A DNA stretch of 64,000 nt from an uncultured Winogradskyella sp. (GTDB taxonomy: Bacteria; Bacteroidota; Bacteroidia; Flavobacteriales; Flavobacteriaceae). The stretch lies in assembly GCF_947498005.1 (NCBI RefSeq), contig NZ_CANMIW010000001.1, positions 372,001 to 436,000 on the forward strand, given 5' to 3'. Under the pieces are notes generated by a model. The model saw only the letters and a list, made by a program, of their open reading frames with translations. It was not told the origin of the DNA and ran no database searches. This document shows, piece after piece, positions 63,743-64,000 of the stretch (position 1 is its first letter; each line of letters starts with the position of its first letter). The position numbers and the translations under genes are program-made.

Positions 63743-64000
63743 TTATTTTTCGATAAAACGCATCAATAAGTAAGATAATTCTGATTTATTTTCAATATGA
63801 CTCATATGCCCTTCAGAAAGTTCGTGGTAAATGATATCCGTATTTTCAATTTGAGATTTTATTCTTTCTCCATTTATCAAGGGATCTTTCTTCCCAATGA
63901 TTATTATTTTTTTCGATTTTAAACTTTTAAAGACCTCAAAATAGTCTGGTCTAAGTTTCATGCCTTCTGAAGCAGCAATGTAACCTTGAACAGGTGTTTT
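63743..64000 (-). CDS. Alpha/beta hydrolase, C-terminal part (5' end outside window)
   Basis: The frame is open to the right edge (TPVQGYIAASEGMKLRPDY...), so the Met at 63961 is internal. It has the typical late part of the fold: KKIIIIGKKDPLINGERI (acid strand) and the catalytic His in SEGHMSHIENKSEL. The nucleophile Ser lies outside the window. Substrate unknown. Confidence 0.75.
   Translation of the reverse strand, partial: KTPVQGYIAASEGMKLRPDYFEVFKSLKSKKIIIIGKKDPLINGERIKSQIENTDIIYHELSEGHMSHIENKSELSYLLMRFIEK

Noticed and set aside
63743-63961. Stand-alone 72-residue protein
   Set aside because: The frame continues to the window edge with hydrolase-like sequence before the Met, so it is the end of a longer gene.

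Overview
The window is chromosomal DNA from a low-GC marine flavobacterium (Bacteroidota, Flavobacteriaceae; the gene content resembles Winogradskyella, Olleya or Psychroserpens-like genomes, but the genus cannot be fixed from this sequence). The evidence is a SusC-type receptor, a type IX secretion (T9SS) type B sorting cassette, OmpA proteins with thrombospondin type 3 repeats, a long PurF, DUF2480/DUF3078/IPExxxVDY proteins, a nearly complete lack of Shine-Dalgarno sequences, and TAnnTTTG promoter boxes. I see no phage, transposon, CRISPR array, tRNA or rRNA.

Layout. 1-6600 (minus strand): a two-gene operon of a SusC/RagA-like outer-membrane barrel with no recognisable plug domain, followed 5 bases later by a thioester alpha-2-macroglobulin-type protein that carries a canonical SusC-type plug domain in its middle. 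This is the most unusual item in the window. 6.7-12.9 kb: a divergent AhpD-like/OsmC peroxide-defence pair, a family 7 polysaccharide-lyase-like lipoprotein, recJ, an OmpA-family protein and an MFS exporter. 12.9-17.9 kb: lpxH and queD, two previously uncalled micro-membrane proteins, a MATE transporter, a GNAT acetyltransferase, a universal stress protein and an alpha/beta hydrolase. 17.9-26.7 kb: AddB-like and AddA-like halves of a RecBCD-type nuclease, separated by an OmpA/TSP3 porin and kbl. 26.8-27.9 kb: superoxide dismutase, then a 490-base gap with two tandem copies of a probable small RNA gene.

27.9-38.8 kb is housekeeping: purF, a PfkB kinase, RNase H, purN, then acpP-fabF-rnc-IPExxxVDY-pyk, then a tail-anchored L12-like protein, dinB and a CYTH protein. 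38.8-47.0 kb is a T9SS type B cassette: a 1769-residue secreted adhesin-like protein with a CHU_C sorting domain, a PorP/SprF partner and a PorE-like OmpA protein. 47.2-51.1 kb: an EEP nuclease/phosphatase, hflX, DUF3078 and DUF2480 proteins.

51.2-61.4 kb is the SUF iron-sulfur assembly locus (sufA-B-lipoprotein-C-D, then sufS-META lipoprotein-sufE-sufT). It is interrupted between sufD and sufS by an opposite-strand module of PadR regulator, HAAS-like membrane protein, small membrane protein and serine hydrolase. 61.5-63.7 kb: thiL surrounded by three paralogous small Cys/His proteins. The right edge cuts an alpha/beta hydrolase.
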